From: Oceaniglobus trochenteri
Lineage (GTDB): Bacteria > Pseudomonadota > Alphaproteobacteria > Rhodobacterales > Rhodobacteraceae
Direction of reading: 5' to 3'
Length of the DNA: 64,000 nucleotides
Assembly (NCBI RefSeq): GCF_020529025.1
Contig: NZ_JACNMM010000006.1
Span: 186,001 to 250,000, forward strand
Under the pieces are notes generated by a model. That model did no database searches. It had not been told where the DNA came from and saw nothing but the letters and a program-made list of their open reading frames with translations. Within the stretch, counting starts at the first letter, position 1; each line of letters begins with the position of its first letter. Shown here piece after piece: positions 26,456 through 35,717 of this stretch. The position numbers and the translations under genes are program-made.

Positions 26456-27237
26456 ACGATCCGGTTGCACGTTTCCAGAGGGACCGCCTCAACGTCACCC
26501 TATGGCCCGACCGCGCGGCCTTGGGGCGGGCGGCGGCCTACCTGGCCGCGTCGATCCTGCGCGACCGGCTGAAAGCCGCGCGCCGGGTGGGCGTGATGCT
26601 GGCCGCCGCGCCGTCGCAGGATGAATTCCTGGCCGCCTTCCGGCAAGCGCAAGGCATCGACTGGCCCCGGGTCGAGGCGTTTCACATGGACGAATATGTC
26701 GGGCTGTCGGCGGATGCGCCGCAATCCTTCCGCCGATTCCTGGACGCGCGGTTCTTCTCGCAACTGAACCTGGGCGCCGCGCATCTGATCGAAGGCGATG
26801 CGCCCGACCCGGACGCCGCCTGCGCCCGCTATGCCGCCGCCTTGCAGGCCCTGCCGCCCGCCCTGATCTGCGCCGGGATCGGGGAAAACGGCCACCTGGC
26901 GTTCAACGATCCGCCCGTCGCGGATTTCGACGATCCGGCGTTGGTGAAACCCGTGACGCTGGACCACGCCTGCCGGGTGCAGCAGGTGAATGACGGTTGT
27001 TTCCCGACGATCGGCGATGTGCCGGAACGGGCGCTGACCGTGACGATCCCGGCGTTCATGGGGGTGCCTCATGTTGTGCTCTGCGTGCCGGGCGCGGCGA
27101 AGGCCGCGGCGGTGGCCGCCACGCTGAACGGGGCTGTCGAAACCTCCTGTCCGGCCTCGGTGCTGCGCGGGCATGGCGACGCGCATTTGTTCCTTGATCC
27201 TGACAGCGCGGCTCATCTGGGGGAGTATCGCAATTGA
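26452..27237 (+). CDS. Glucosamine-6-phosphate deaminase-like (NagB/RpiA/PGL superfamily) protein
   Basis: A 261-residue NagB-like protein with a GTG start overlapping the upstream stop. It has FHMDEYVGL (Asp80-Glu81) and GIGENGHLAFNDPP (His148). In E. coli NagB the catalytic block reads GVGNDGHIAFNEP. Here the aspartate before GH is Asn146 and the later glutamate is Asp153, so two residues of the catalytic set differ while the histidine is kept. It may therefore isomerise or deaminate a non-standard amino sugar, or act as a lactonase. It sits before the heparinase-like gene, which fits breakdown of an amino-sugar polymer. Confidence 0.8.
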   Translation: MNDPVARFQRDRLNVTLWPDRAALGRAAAYLAASILRDRLKAARRVGVMLAAAPSQDEFLAAFRQAQGIDWPRVEAFHMDEYVGLSADAPQSFRRFLDARFFSQLNLGAAHLIEGDAPDPDAACARYAAALQALPPALICAGIGENGHLAFNDPPVADFDDPALVKPVTLDHACRVQQVNDGCFPTIGDVPERALTVTIPAFMGVPHVVLCVPGAAKAAAVAATLNGAVETSCPASVLRGHGDAHLFLDPDSAAHLGEYRN

Positions 27238-29315
27238 CCGGCCTGATGCATGTTGACGAAACCCGCCTTGCGGCGCTGCGCGACGGGCGCGATCCGGTGC
27301 TGGCCGGATACCGCGATGCCCTGGTTGACTGGGTAGACCGGCACCGCGACTGGACGCCGCCGCGCGACCTGACGTCGGGGTCGCGGACCATGGAGGTATT
27401 GCTTGAGGAATCGGCGGCCTATCTGACCAATGCCGCCCTGGCCGCCCTGATCACGCAAGAGCCGCGGCATCTGGACCTGGCCCGAACCTGGGCGCGGGCG
27501 CTGGCCCGGCTGCCGGGCCAGGGGGTCTGGGCCAACAACTATGCCTTCGGTGTTCATGCCGCGGGGTTGGGCCGGGCGCTGGTCTGGCTGCACGACGATC
27601 TGGACGAAACCGACCGCGCGGCGATTGCCGGTTGCATCGCACATTGCGTGACCGACATGGTTGCCGGGTCGTATCGCGGGCATGAAAAGGCCCAGTGGTG
27701 GGCCGAGGCCTATCTGCACCACGATCACTGGATCGCCACCGGCGGCTATGGCGAGGCGGCCCTTGCCGTGATCGACCATTTCCCCGAGGCGGGGGATTGG
27801 GCGGAACGGGCGCGGGACGAGTTTGCAACCGCCCTGTCCTGGCTGGGTGACGATGGCGGCTGGCTGGAAGGGGTGGCAGACCTTGTCTATGCGTGGTCGC
27901 CCCTGCTTGCCTTCTATGGCGCCTATCGGGCGGTCACGGGGCAGGATCTGCACGGGGCGCACCCATGGCTCCAGGCCTCGGCGCGGTTCCGGCTGCACCA
28001 CCTGCTGCCCGATGGCAGCTATGTCTATTGCAACGATTCCTTTCGTTCGGGCCGCTACAACACCGGCGGGGCGGCATCCTGCCACGTGCTGCGCCGGTTG
28101 GCCTCGGTCTTTGGCGACGGGCATGTGCAATGGCTGGCCGACCATGACGAAGCCTTCGATATGTCGGACTCGGCGCAGGGGGTGTACGAAGCGGCCTATG
28201 AGGGCCATTCCGTCGCCTCGGACTGGCAGCCCTATGTCGACCGGCAATCGGTCTGCGTGGCGTGGAATGCCCTTTGGCACGATGGCCGCGTGGCGGCCGT
28301 AGCCCCCGGCGATCTGGACCCGCTGGCGCATTTCGACAATCAGGGCATGGTGGTGATGCGGTCAGACTGGACGGGCGCGGCGACGCTTGCCACCCTGTCC
28401 TGCGGGCCGCTGGCCGGGCACCGGGCGGCGGATCTCTATGCCGCGTCGGATGGCACCGTGCCGGATGTGAACATCAACCACGCCCATATCGACCACGGCG
28501 CCATCACGCTTTTCACCAAGGGGCGCTATGTGCTGATCCCGGCGGGATACGGGCGGCGCGACAGCGGCTATCAGAACACGTTAAGCGTGGATGGCGCGCA
28601 TTTCGTCACCGATCCGGCGGCGCGCCCCCGCATACAATGCGTTGCGCGCGAGGGCGACGCCGTTTTCACCGTTGCGGATTTCACCGAAGGATTCGGCAAG
28701 GTCCACGGCATCGAAAGCTGCCGGCGCAGCCTGCTGTCACTTGGGGGTGACACCCTGTTTCTGGTGGACGATCTGCGCCGCCGCCGTCAGCCTTCGCGGA
28801 TCTTTGGGCGCATGGGCTGGCACCTTCACCACGATCCGCGTGTGCATAGCATCCGGATTGACGGTGCCACCTGCGACTGGGTGCACGGGGACGCAATCGA
28901 TTTGCGCCTGACGGTTCTTGCGCCGGCCAAGATGGCCTGGGAAACCGCCGAACAACACGACGTGCGAACCGGTGAACCCTTTCTTGGCCGCACCTCGATC
29001 ATGATGCCGGAATGGCGCGAACAGGAAATGACGATTGTCACTGTTCTTGCGCCGCCGGATGTATCGGCGGTCGCCCATCCGGTTGCGGGTGGTCAGGGCG
29101 TGTTGTTGCAGCGCGACGGGAGGCTGACTCTGGCGATCATCGCCCAGCCGGGTGATGGGGAGCTTCGTTATACCCTTGATTCGCCGCACGACCTTGTGCT
29201 GGCCGCTGGCGGGCCGGTGCGGGTGCATCTGATGGCCGAAGGGGCGGTTCGGGTGGATGGAATTGACGTTGCGGCAGGTGGCAGGCTGTTGCGCACCACG
29301 ATTGATCGGAAATGA
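27234..29315 (+). CDS. Heparinase II/III-like polysaccharide lyase family protein
   Basis: A 693-residue protein resembling heparinase II/III-type enzymes: an alpha-helical toroid in the N-terminal half, then a beta-sandwich with VNINHAHIDHGAITLFTKG at about residues 412-430 and LIPAGYGRRDSGYQNTLSVDG after it. No signal peptide is visible, so it would act in the cytoplasm on imported oligosaccharides. A TTG start is preferred because GGGGGAG lies 7 bases upstream and it overlaps the NagB-like stop; the ATG at 27246 is the alternative. It is the last gene of the seven-gene operon. Actual lyase activity is inferred from the fold. Confidence 0.8.
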   Translation: MTGLMHVDETRLAALRDGRDPVLAGYRDALVDWVDRHRDWTPPRDLTSGSRTMEVLLEESAAYLTNAALAALITQEPRHLDLARTWARALARLPGQGVWANNYAFGVHAAGLGRALVWLHDDLDETDRAAIAGCIAHCVTDMVAGSYRGHEKAQWWAEAYLHHDHWIATGGYGEAALAVIDHFPEAGDWAERARDEFATALSWLGDDGGWLEGVADLVYAWSPLLAFYGAYRAVTGQDLHGAHPWLQASARFRLHHLLPDGSYVYCNDSFRSGRYNTGGAASCHVLRRLASVFGDGHVQWLADHDEAFDMSDSAQGVYEAAYEGHSVASDWQPYVDRQSVCVAWNALWHDGRVAAVAPGDLDPLAHFDNQGMVVMRSDWTGAATLATLSCGPLAGHRAADLYAASDGTVPDVNINHAHIDHGAITLFTKGRYVLIPAGYGRRDSGYQNTLSVDGAHFVTDPAARPRIQCVAREGDAVFTVADFTEGFGKVHGIESCRRSLLSLGGDTLFLVDDLRRRRQPSRIFGRMGWHLHHDPRVHSIRIDGATCDWVHGDAIDLRLTVLAPAKMAWETAEQHDVRTGEPFLGRTSIMMPEWREQEMTIVTVLAPPDVSAVAHPVAGGQGVLLQRDGRLTLAIIAQPGDGELRYTLDSPHDLVLAAGGPVRVHLMAEGAVRVDGIDVAAGGRLLRTTIDRK

Positions 29316-29350
29316 TGCGAAAGTGGCTGAAAAATGGACAAACTGCGCAA

Positions 29351-29364
29351 TTGCATCGATATAA
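29351..29364. promoter_or_regulatory. Putative LacI-family operator before the first oligopeptide-type ABC transporter
   Basis: TTGCATCGATATAA agrees with the TTAGATCGATATAA form of the site at 19548 at 12 of 14 positions. It lies in the 195-base gap 29316-29510, in AT-rich sequence that probably also holds the promoter for the transporter operon. Confidence 0.55.
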
Positions 29365-29510
29365 TAAAGATGTTATTTCATAATTGCCGGTCCCCGGCGG
29401 TAAGCGGAGAGTTTTGAAATCGTCTGTCCGGGGTTGGGACGATGCAACGAAAACCGCGCTTGCAATGTCGGATTTGGACGTTGTCAAAACGCCAAGTGCA
29501 GGGAAGTAAA

Positions 29511-31433
29511 ATGCTGAAAATTCCATTCACCTTGACGCTGGGGGCGGCGGCGGCCGCCGTCCTCACCGTTGCGCCGCTGGGCGCACAGGAATACCGACAG
29601 GCGCCGCAACTGGCCAAGATGGCCGAAGAGGGAACGCTGCCGCCGGTGGCCGAGCGTCTGCCGGACGACCCGATGGTCGTTGCGATGGACGAGATCGGCG
29701 ATTACGGCGGCGATTGGCGCACGGCCATCGTCGGCGGGCTGGACAACAGTTGGCTGATCCGCACCATCGGGTACGAACACCTTGTGCGCTGGACGCCCGA
29801 CTGGACCGGCATCATTCCCAATGTCGCCGCCAATGTGACGGCCAGCGACGATGCGACCGAATTCACCTTCGATCTGCGCCCCGGCATGAAATGGTCCGAC
29901 GGCGAACCCTTCGGTGTCGATGACATCATGTTCTGGTACAACGACGTGCTGATGAATCCCGATCTGACGCCCTCGGTTCCGGCCTCGTTCACCGCGGCAG
30001 GCGAGCCGGTGACAGTGACGAAGGTGGATGAAGACACGGTTTCGTTCAAATTCGCGGGGCCGAACGGGTTGTTCCTGCGGTTCCTTGCCTCGGTTCACGG
30101 ATGCGGGCCGACCAGCTATCCCAAACACTATTTCGAAACCTTCCATCCCACCTATAACGAAAACCTCGACAGCCTTGTGAAGGACGAGGGCGTTTCCGGC
30201 TGGGTCGACCTGTTCGAACGCAAGGGTGGCGTGCAATCCTGCATTTCGTCCAACCCGGCCTTCTGGCAGGCCACGGAAATTCCGACGCTGCATCCCTGGG
30301 CCATGGCAACGCCCTACGGCGATTCCTCGGGTCAGGTGGTGGCCGAACGCAATCCGTTCTACTGGAAAGTGGACGAGGAAGGCCGGCAACTGCCCTATAT
30401 CGACCGGGTGGTCTATGCCGCGCTGGAAGACAAGCAGACACTGCTGCTTCAGGTTCTGAACGGTGACATCGACATGATGTCGCGGGGGTTCAACACCACC
30501 GACAACCGCCGCGTCGTGGTCGAGAACGAAGAGCGGGGCAATTACCACCTTGCCACCAAGATCGCCGAAAGTGGCAACGTCATGGCGCTGGCGCTGAACC
30601 TGACGCACAAGGATCCGGTCAAGCGCGAGATCTTCAACAACAAGGATTTCCGCATCGGCCTGTCCCACGCCATCAACCGGCAGGAAATTTCGGACATCGT
30701 CTATGCCAGCCAGTTGAAGCCCCGCCAGCTTGCTCCGCTGCCCGACTCGCCCTTCTATGACGAGGAAATGGCCCAGCAATACGCCGCCTACGACGTGGAC
30801 AAGGCGAACGAGTATCTGGACAAGGCCGGCTATGGCGACCGTGACGGCAACGGCGTGCGGCTGGGCCCGGACGGCAAGCCGATCAGCTTTGTCGTTGAAG
30901 TGGCGGATGTGTTCAACAACTGGCCCGATACCCTGGAACTGATCAAGGGGTACTTCCAGAAGGTCGGCATCGACATGGAACTGCGGGTGATCGACCGGTC
31001 GCTTCTGGTGAACCGCAAGACCAGCAACGACCATGACGCCGCCGTCTGGGGCATGGTCGGGGGCTTCGATGTCTTCCTCAGCCCGGTCTGGTATCTGCCC
31101 ATCGACGGCGTCGAAAGCGCCTATGGCATCCCCTGGGCGCAATACTGGAACAACCCCGACCAGGGCCAGGAACCGCCCGAGCATGTGAAGAAGCAGTTCG
31201 ACCTTTACCGCCAGATCGCCGCCACGGGTGACGAGGCCAAGCAATCCGAGCTGATGAAAGAGATCCTGGCGATCGCTAAGGAGCAGTTCTATGCCATCGG
31301 CATTGCGTCGAACCCCGACAGCTATACGGTGGTGAAGAACAACTTCCACAACGTGCCGGATGTGTATTTCGACGGCTGGACCTATCCCGACCCGGCGCCG
31401 CTGAACCCGGCTGCCTTCTGGATCGGTGAATAA
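29511..31433 (+). CDS. ABC transporter substrate-binding protein, family 5 (oligopeptide/oligosaccharide type), first copy
   Basis: A 640-residue periplasmic binding protein of the SBP family 5. The signal peptide is residues 1-24 (MLKIPFTLTLGAAAAAVLT... GAQ). The start behind AGGGAAGTAAA was chosen over a 23-codon extension. Mature landmarks are DYGGDWRTAI, MKWSDGEPFGVDDIMFWY and FNNKDFRIGLSHAINRQEI. This subgroup is often linked to oligosaccharides rather than peptides. The neighbouring lyase-like protein and sulfatase suggest a modified oligosaccharide ligand. A paralogue lies at 46810-48753. A strong hairpin follows the stop. Confidence 0.9.
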   Translation: MLKIPFTLTLGAAAAAVLTVAPLGAQEYRQAPQLAKMAEEGTLPPVAERLPDDPMVVAMDEIGDYGGDWRTAIVGGLDNSWLIRTIGYEHLVRWTPDWTGIIPNVAANVTASDDATEFTFDLRPGMKWSDGEPFGVDDIMFWYNDVLMNPDLTPSVPASFTAAGEPVTVTKVDEDTVSFKFAGPNGLFLRFLASVHGCGPTSYPKHYFETFHPTYNENLDSLVKDEGVSGWVDLFERKGGVQSCISSNPAFWQATEIPTLHPWAMATPYGDSSGQVVAERNPFYWKVDEEGRQLPYIDRVVYAALEDKQTLLLQVLNGDIDMMSRGFNTTDNRRVVVENEERGNYHLATKIAESGNVMALALNLTHKDPVKREIFNNKDFRIGLSHAINRQEISDIVYASQLKPRQLAPLPDSPFYDEEMAQQYAAYDVDKANEYLDKAGYGDRDGNGVRLGPDGKPISFVVEVADVFNNWPDTLELIKGYFQKVGIDMELRVIDRSLLVNRKTSNDHDAAVWGMVGGFDVFLSPVWYLPIDGVESAYGIPWAQYWNNPDQGQEPPEHVKKQFDLYRQIAATGDEAKQSELMKEILAIAKEQFYAIGIASNPDSYTVVKNNFHNVPDVYFDGWTYPDPAPLNPAAFWIGE

Positions 31434-31447
31434 CGACTGACCCACGT

Positions 31448-31469
31448 CGCGGGCGGACCACCGCCCGCG
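31448..31469 (+). other. Intercistronic hairpin after the binding-protein gene
   Basis: CGCGGGCGG (31448-31456), loop ACCA, CCGCCCGCG (31461-31469): a perfect 9-bp stem with no T-run. It lies between the binding-protein stop and the first permease. It probably stabilises the upstream message or partly limits read-through. Confidence 0.6.
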
Positions 31470-31492
31470 GCATTCCGGTTTCAGAGGGTGTC

Positions 31493-32476
31493 ATGGCCAT
31501 CTATATCTTCAAGCGCATCCTTCTGATGATCCCGACGCTGATCCTGGTTTCGATGATCGCCTTCGCCATCATCCAGGCGCCGCCGGGCGATTTCCTGACC
31601 ACCCTGATGAGCGGCGAGGCGGGCGAAACCGTCGATGTCGTGCAGATCGAGGCGATGCGCGCGCGCTATGGTCTGGATCAGCCGATCTGGGTGCAATACT
31701 GGAAATGGATCAGCGGCATCGTCTTTCACGGCGACTTCGGCGAATCCTTTGAATGGAAGCGCCCGGTCAACGAACTGATCTGGGACAGGTTCGGCCTGAC
31801 CGTCCTCATCAGCTCGATCACCCTGGTGTTCATCTGGGTGGTGTCGATCCCCATCGGCATCTATTCGGCCACCAACAAGTATTCCGCCGGCGATTATGTC
31901 TTCACGGTCTTCGGCTTCATCGGCCTGGCGATCCCGAATTTCCTTCTGGCGCTGGTTCTGATGTACATCTCGTTCCAATATTTCGGGCAAAGCGTCGGCG
32001 GGCTGTTTTCACCCGCCTTCGTTCAGGCGCCTTGGTCGTTTGCGCGCGTTGGCGATCTGCTGGCGCATCTTTGGCTGCCGGTGATCATCATCGGCACGGC
32101 CGGTACGGCCAGCCTGATACGGATCATGCGGGCGAACCTGCTGGACGAACTGCCCAAACCCTATGTCGAGGCGGCGCGGGCGCGTGGCCTTTCTGAGTTC
32201 AGGATCCGGGTCAAATATCCGGTCCGCATTGCCCTGAACCCCCTGGTCAGCGCGCTGGCCTGGGTGTTTCCGGCGCTGGTGTCGGGGGATGCGATCACTT
32301 CGATCGTTCTGAACCTGCAAACCACCGGGCCGCTTCTGTACCGTGCCCTGCAATCGCAGGACATGTACCTGGCGGGCAGTCTTATCCTGATCCTCAGCGT
32401 GTTGACCGTGATCGGCACGCTTCTGTCCGACCTATTGCTGGCCTGGCTCGATCCGCGCCTGCGGGCCGAGGTGTAG
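31493..32476 (+). CDS. ABC transporter permease, DppB/OppB family, first copy
   Basis: A 327-residue inner-membrane permease with six hydrophobic segments. It begins MAIYIFKRILLMIPTLILVSM and has RYGLDQPIWVQYWKWISG before the channel domain. The coupling-loop motif is EAARARGLSEFRIRVKYPVRIALNP, near residue 225. It pairs with the DppC-type subunit that starts three bases after its stop. The ATG follows AGAGGGTGTC. Family and order (SBP-B-C-D-F) match dipeptide/oligosaccharide importers. Confidence 0.93.
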   Translation: MAIYIFKRILLMIPTLILVSMIAFAIIQAPPGDFLTTLMSGEAGETVDVVQIEAMRARYGLDQPIWVQYWKWISGIVFHGDFGESFEWKRPVNELIWDRFGLTVLISSITLVFIWVVSIPIGIYSATNKYSAGDYVFTVFGFIGLAIPNFLLALVLMYISFQYFGQSVGGLFSPAFVQAPWSFARVGDLLAHLWLPVIIIGTAGTASLIRIMRANLLDELPKPYVEAARARGLSEFRIRVKYPVRIALNPLVSALAWVFPALVSGDAITSIVLNLQTTGPLLYRALQSQDMYLAGSLILILSVLTVIGTLLSDLLLAWLDPRLRAEV

Positions 32477-32479
32477 CCC

Positions 32480-33643
32480 ATGGGAAACGCACAGAACCAA
32501 GCCGCCGTCACCGATGCCCTGGCCGAGGAATCCGCGATGAAGGCTGCCGAAACCGGGTTTCGCGTCGCCACTCCGTGGGAGCTGTTCTGGTGGAAATTCA
32601 AGAGCCACAAGCTGGCGCTGATCAGTGCCTTCGTGGTCCTGTTTCTTTATGTCATGGTGGCCTTTGCCGAATTCATCGCGCCGGTGTCGCCCGCAACCTA
32701 CAACGGGCGCTATGTCTTCGCGCCGCCCCAGGGCATCCACCTGTTCATGACCGACGACGAGGGCTGGCATTTCAATCCGCACGTCAAGGGATACAGCATC
32801 GAGGTCGATCCGAAAACCTATGGCAAGACCTTTGTGCAAGACCCCGAACAGGTTTTCCCCGTCCGTCTGTTTGCCAGGGGTGAATCCTATCGGCTGTGGG
32901 GGCTGTTCGAAACCGACCGTCACCTGATCGGCCCGGTCGATCCCGGTGCACCGTTCTATCTGCTGGGGGCGGACCGGCTGGGCCGGGATGTGTTCAGCCG
33001 CTTGGTCTATGGCACCCGGATCAGCATGTCGATCGGGCTGGTCGGGGTGGCGATCAGCCTGATTCTGGGCGTCTTTCTGGGTGGAGTGTCGGGGTTTTAC
33101 GGCGGGGTCATCGATTCAGTGATCCAGCGCCTGATCGAAATCCTGCGCTCGCTGCCCACGATTCCGCTGTGGATGGGGCTTTCGGCGGCGATCCCGCTGG
33201 CCTGGCCGCAATGGCAGACCTATCTGGCAATCACCGTCATCCTGTCGCTGATCGGCTGGACGGCCCTGGCGCGCGAGGTGCGCGGGCTGTTCCTTTCGGT
33301 CAAGAACGAGGATTTCGTATCCTCTGCCCGGCTTGAGGGGATGGGCGAATTCCGCATCACCCGCAAGCACATGCTGCCGCTGTTCACCAGCCACATCATC
33401 GCCACGGTCAGCCTGACGATTCCGACGATGATCCTGGCGGAAACCGCCCTCAGCTTTCTGGGGATCGGGCTGCAACCACCCACCGTCAGCTGGGGCGTGT
33501 TGCTGCAAGAGGCGCAGAACATCCGGTCGATCGCCGTGGCGCCCTGGCTGTTCGCGCCGGGTGTCATCGTGGTCATCGCGGTGCTTGCCCTGAACTTTCT
33601 GGGGGACGGGGTGCGCGACGCGGCCGACCCTTACCAGACATGA
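32480..33643 (+). CDS. ABC transporter permease, DppC/OppC family with enlarged periplasmic segment, first copy
   Basis: A 387-residue permease, longer than the roughly 300 residues usual for DppC. The excess lies between the first membrane segment (about 45-70) and the conserved LGADRLGRDVFSRLVYGTR block. That gives a predicted periplasmic stretch of nearly 90 residues containing RYVFAPPQGIHLF and SIEVDPKTYGKTF. The coupling motif SSARLEGMGEFRITRKHMLP and the C-terminal [14 protein letters not shown] are standard. The paralogue at 49821 has the same insertion, so it is a subgroup trait, perhaps for docking the large binding protein. Confidence 0.92.
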   Translation: MGNAQNQAAVTDALAEESAMKAAETGFRVATPWELFWWKFKSHKLALISAFVVLFLYVMVAFAEFIAPVSPATYNGRYVFAPPQGIHLFMTDDEGWHFNPHVKGYSIEVDPKTYGKTFVQDPEQVFPVRLFARGESYRLWGLFETDRHLIGPVDPGAPFYLLGADRLGRDVFSRLVYGTRISMSIGLVGVAISLILGVFLGGVSGFYGGVIDSVIQRLIEILRSLPTIPLWMGLSAAIPLAWPQWQTYLAITVILSLIGWTALAREVRGLFLSVKNEDFVSSARLEGMGEFRITRKHMLPLFTSHIIATVSLTIPTMILAETALSFLGIGLQPPTVSWGVLLQEAQNIRSIAVAPWLFAPGVIVVIAVLALNFLGDGVRDAADPYQT

Positions 33644-34686
33644 GGACCGAAGGGATGGTGGCCGACAGCCCCGATAGTGACACCCAAAGCCCGATCCTGA
33701 GCGTGCGGGGATTGCAGGTAGAATTCAGCATCTTCGAGGGCAAGCTGCGGGCGCTGGAAAGTGTCGACTTCACCGTGGCCGAGGGCGAAACGCTCTGTGT
33801 CGTCGGCGAGTCGGGCAGCGGCAAATCGGTGACGGCGCGGTCGATCCTGAACATGGTTCCGCCGCCCGGAAAGATCACCCGTGGCGAAATCCTGCTGCGG
33901 CGTGAAACGGGCGAAACCGTCGACATCCTGGCGCAGAAGCCGCGCGGCAAGGCGATGCGCGGCATTCGCGGCAACGATATCGGCATGGTGTTTCAGGAAC
34001 CCATGGCATCCCTCAGTCCGGTCCACACCATCGGCAGCATCTTCATCGAGGCGGTGCAGGCCCACCGCAAGGTCGGCCGCGCCGAGGCCCGCGAAATGGC
34101 GATTGCGGCAATGGCCGACATGGGCATCCCGAAGCCCGCGCAACGGATCGATTACTACCCGTTTCAGTTGTCGGGCGGGATGCGACAGCGCGCGATGATC
34201 GCCATCGCCCTGGCCAACCGACCCCGCCTGTTGATCGCTGACGAACCGACGACGGCGCTGGACGTGACGACCCAGGCCAATGTTCTGGACCTGATGATCG
34301 ACATTCAGGACAGCACGAAGATGGCGCTTCTGTTCATCACCCACGACCTGGGGGTGGTGGCCGAAATTGCCCACAACGTGGTGGTCATGTACCTGGGCCG
34401 GATCGTGGAATCCGGCACGGTCCACGAGATTTTCGAGGATGCCCGCCATCCCTATACCCAGGCCCTGCTGCGTTCGATCCCGGGCACGCCCCTGTCCGAG
34501 TCGGGCGGTCTTTACACGATCAAGGGCAGCATCCCCAGCCGGGGCCGGCGGCCGCAGGGTTGCCCGTTTCATCCGCGGTGCGATCAGGCGGTTGCCGGTG
34601 TGTGCGATGTCGAAGCGCCGCCGCTGCGCCGGCTGCGGGGCAACCGAACCTATGTCTGCCACCTGCCGCTGGAGCTGAAGGGATGA
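33640..34686 (+). CDS. ABC transporter ATPase, DppD family, first copy
   Basis: A 348-residue ATPase with Walker A GESGSGKS, signature [15 protein letters not shown] and Walker [15 protein letters not shown]-terminal oligopeptide-transporter extension carries the cysteine-containing [16 protein letters not shown] motif, typical of iron-sulfur-binding DppD/OppD proteins. It overlaps the permease by ATGA and the next ATPase by ATGA. The N-terminus ([10 protein letters not shown]...) may start at the second ATG, six codons in. It forms the heterodimeric motor with the following gene. Confidence 0.93.
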   Translation: MRTEGMVADSPDSDTQSPILSVRGLQVEFSIFEGKLRALESVDFTVAEGETLCVVGESGSGKSVTARSILNMVPPPGKITRGEILLRRETGETVDILAQKPRGKAMRGIRGNDIGMVFQEPMASLSPVHTIGSIFIEAVQAHRKVGRAEAREMAIAAMADMGIPKPAQRIDYYPFQLSGGMRQRAMIAIALANRPRLLIADEPTTALDVTTQANVLDLMIDIQDSTKMALLFITHDLGVVAEIAHNVVVMYLGRIVESGTVHEIFEDARHPYTQALLRSIPGTPLSESGGLYTIKGSIPSRGRRPQGCPFHPRCDQAVAGVCDVEAPPLRRLRGNRTYVCHLPLELKG

Positions 34687-35717
34687 CCGTGCAAGAGGAA
34701 CCGCAAGACCTTCTGAGGGTGCGCAACCTGTCGATGTCCTTTGCCCTCAGCAAGGGGTTTCTGGGCCGGGTCCACAGCACGGTGGACGCCAACGCCGATG
34801 TTTCCTTTACCGTGAAAGAGAGCGAAACCCTCAGCGTGGTCGGTGAATCCGGCTGCGGCAAGACAACGCTGGGCCGCTGCATCGTGGGCATGTACCGCCC
34901 CACAGGCGGCTCGGTCGAATTTCGCGGCGAGGACGGCAGGTTTGTCGATCTTGTGCCGCTGTCCACCGCCGAGATGAAACCTTACCGCTCGCAGATCCGC
35001 ATGATCTTTCAGGATCCGTTTTCGTCGCTGAACCCGCGCATGTCAGTGTTGGAGCTGATCGGCGAGCCCCTGCGCATTCAGCGCGGCATGTCGGGCCGCC
35101 CGTTGGAAGACCGGGTGGTGGAACTGCTCGAACGGGTCGGCCTGCCCGGATCCTACGCCCAGCGGTATCCTCACGCCTTCAGCGGTGGCGAACGCCAGCG
35201 CATCGGCATCGCGCGGGCCTTGGCGCTGAACCCCCGGCTGGTGGTGGCGGATGAATGCGTTTCGGCACTGGACGTATCGATCCAGGCGCAGGTGCTGAAC
35301 CTGCTGGGCGAGATCCAGAAGGAATTCGGCATCGCCTATCTGTTCATCAGCCACGACCTGACCGTGGTGCGCCATATCTCGGACCGGGTGGCGGTGATGT
35401 ATGCCGGAACGCTGGTGGAACTGGCGGATGTGAAGGCCTTGTTCGACCGGCCCATGCATCCCTATACCCAGGCGCTGCTGTCGGCGGCGCCGCGCCCGGT
35501 GCCCGGCGCGCGCGGCAAATCCCGGCGCATCAGGCTGGAGGGCGAGGTGGCCGACCTGGCGAACAAGCCGTCCGGCTGCCTGTTTCATCCGCGCTGCCGC
35601 CACGCCCGCGACCGGTGCAAGGTGGATGCGCCGGCGCTGCGGGCCATGCCGGACGGGCGGACAGTGGCCTGCCATTTCGCCGAGGAGATCGCGCAGACCC
35701 CCGCGTCAGACGTCTGA
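34683..35717 (+). CDS. ABC transporter ATPase, DppF family, first copy
   Basis: A 344-residue ATPase with Walker [10 protein letters not shown], signature [20 protein letters not shown] and Walker B LVVADECVSALD. In Walker B, cysteine follows the catalytic Glu where proline is common (ADEPVSALD). The C-terminal motif GCLFHPRCRHARDRC matches the oligopeptide family. The start is fixed by ATGA overlap with the DppD gene; the longer open frame runs inside that gene. It ends convergently with the sulfatase, overlapping it by 12 bases, and no terminator is visible between them. Confidence 0.93.
   Translation: MTVQEEPQDLLRVRNLSMSFALSKGFLGRVHSTVDANADVSFTVKESETLSVVGESGCGKTTLGRCIVGMYRPTGGSVEFRGEDGRFVDLVPLSTAEMKPYRSQIRMIFQDPFSSLNPRMSVLELIGEPLRIQRGMSGRPLEDRVVELLERVGLPGSYAQRYPHAFSGGERQRIGIARALALNPRLVVADECVSALDVSIQAQVLNLLGEIQKEFGIAYLFISHDLTVVRHISDRVAVMYAGTLVELADVKALFDRPMHPYTQALLSAAPRPVPGARGKSRRIRLEGEVADLANKPSGCLFHPRCRHARDRCKVDAPALRAMPDGRTVACHFAEEIAQTPASDV

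Noticed and set aside
33640-35717. Possible frameshift or fusion between the two ATPase genes
   Set aside because: Each has complete Walker and signature motifs and its own C-terminal cysteine block. The ATGA overlap is normal coupling.
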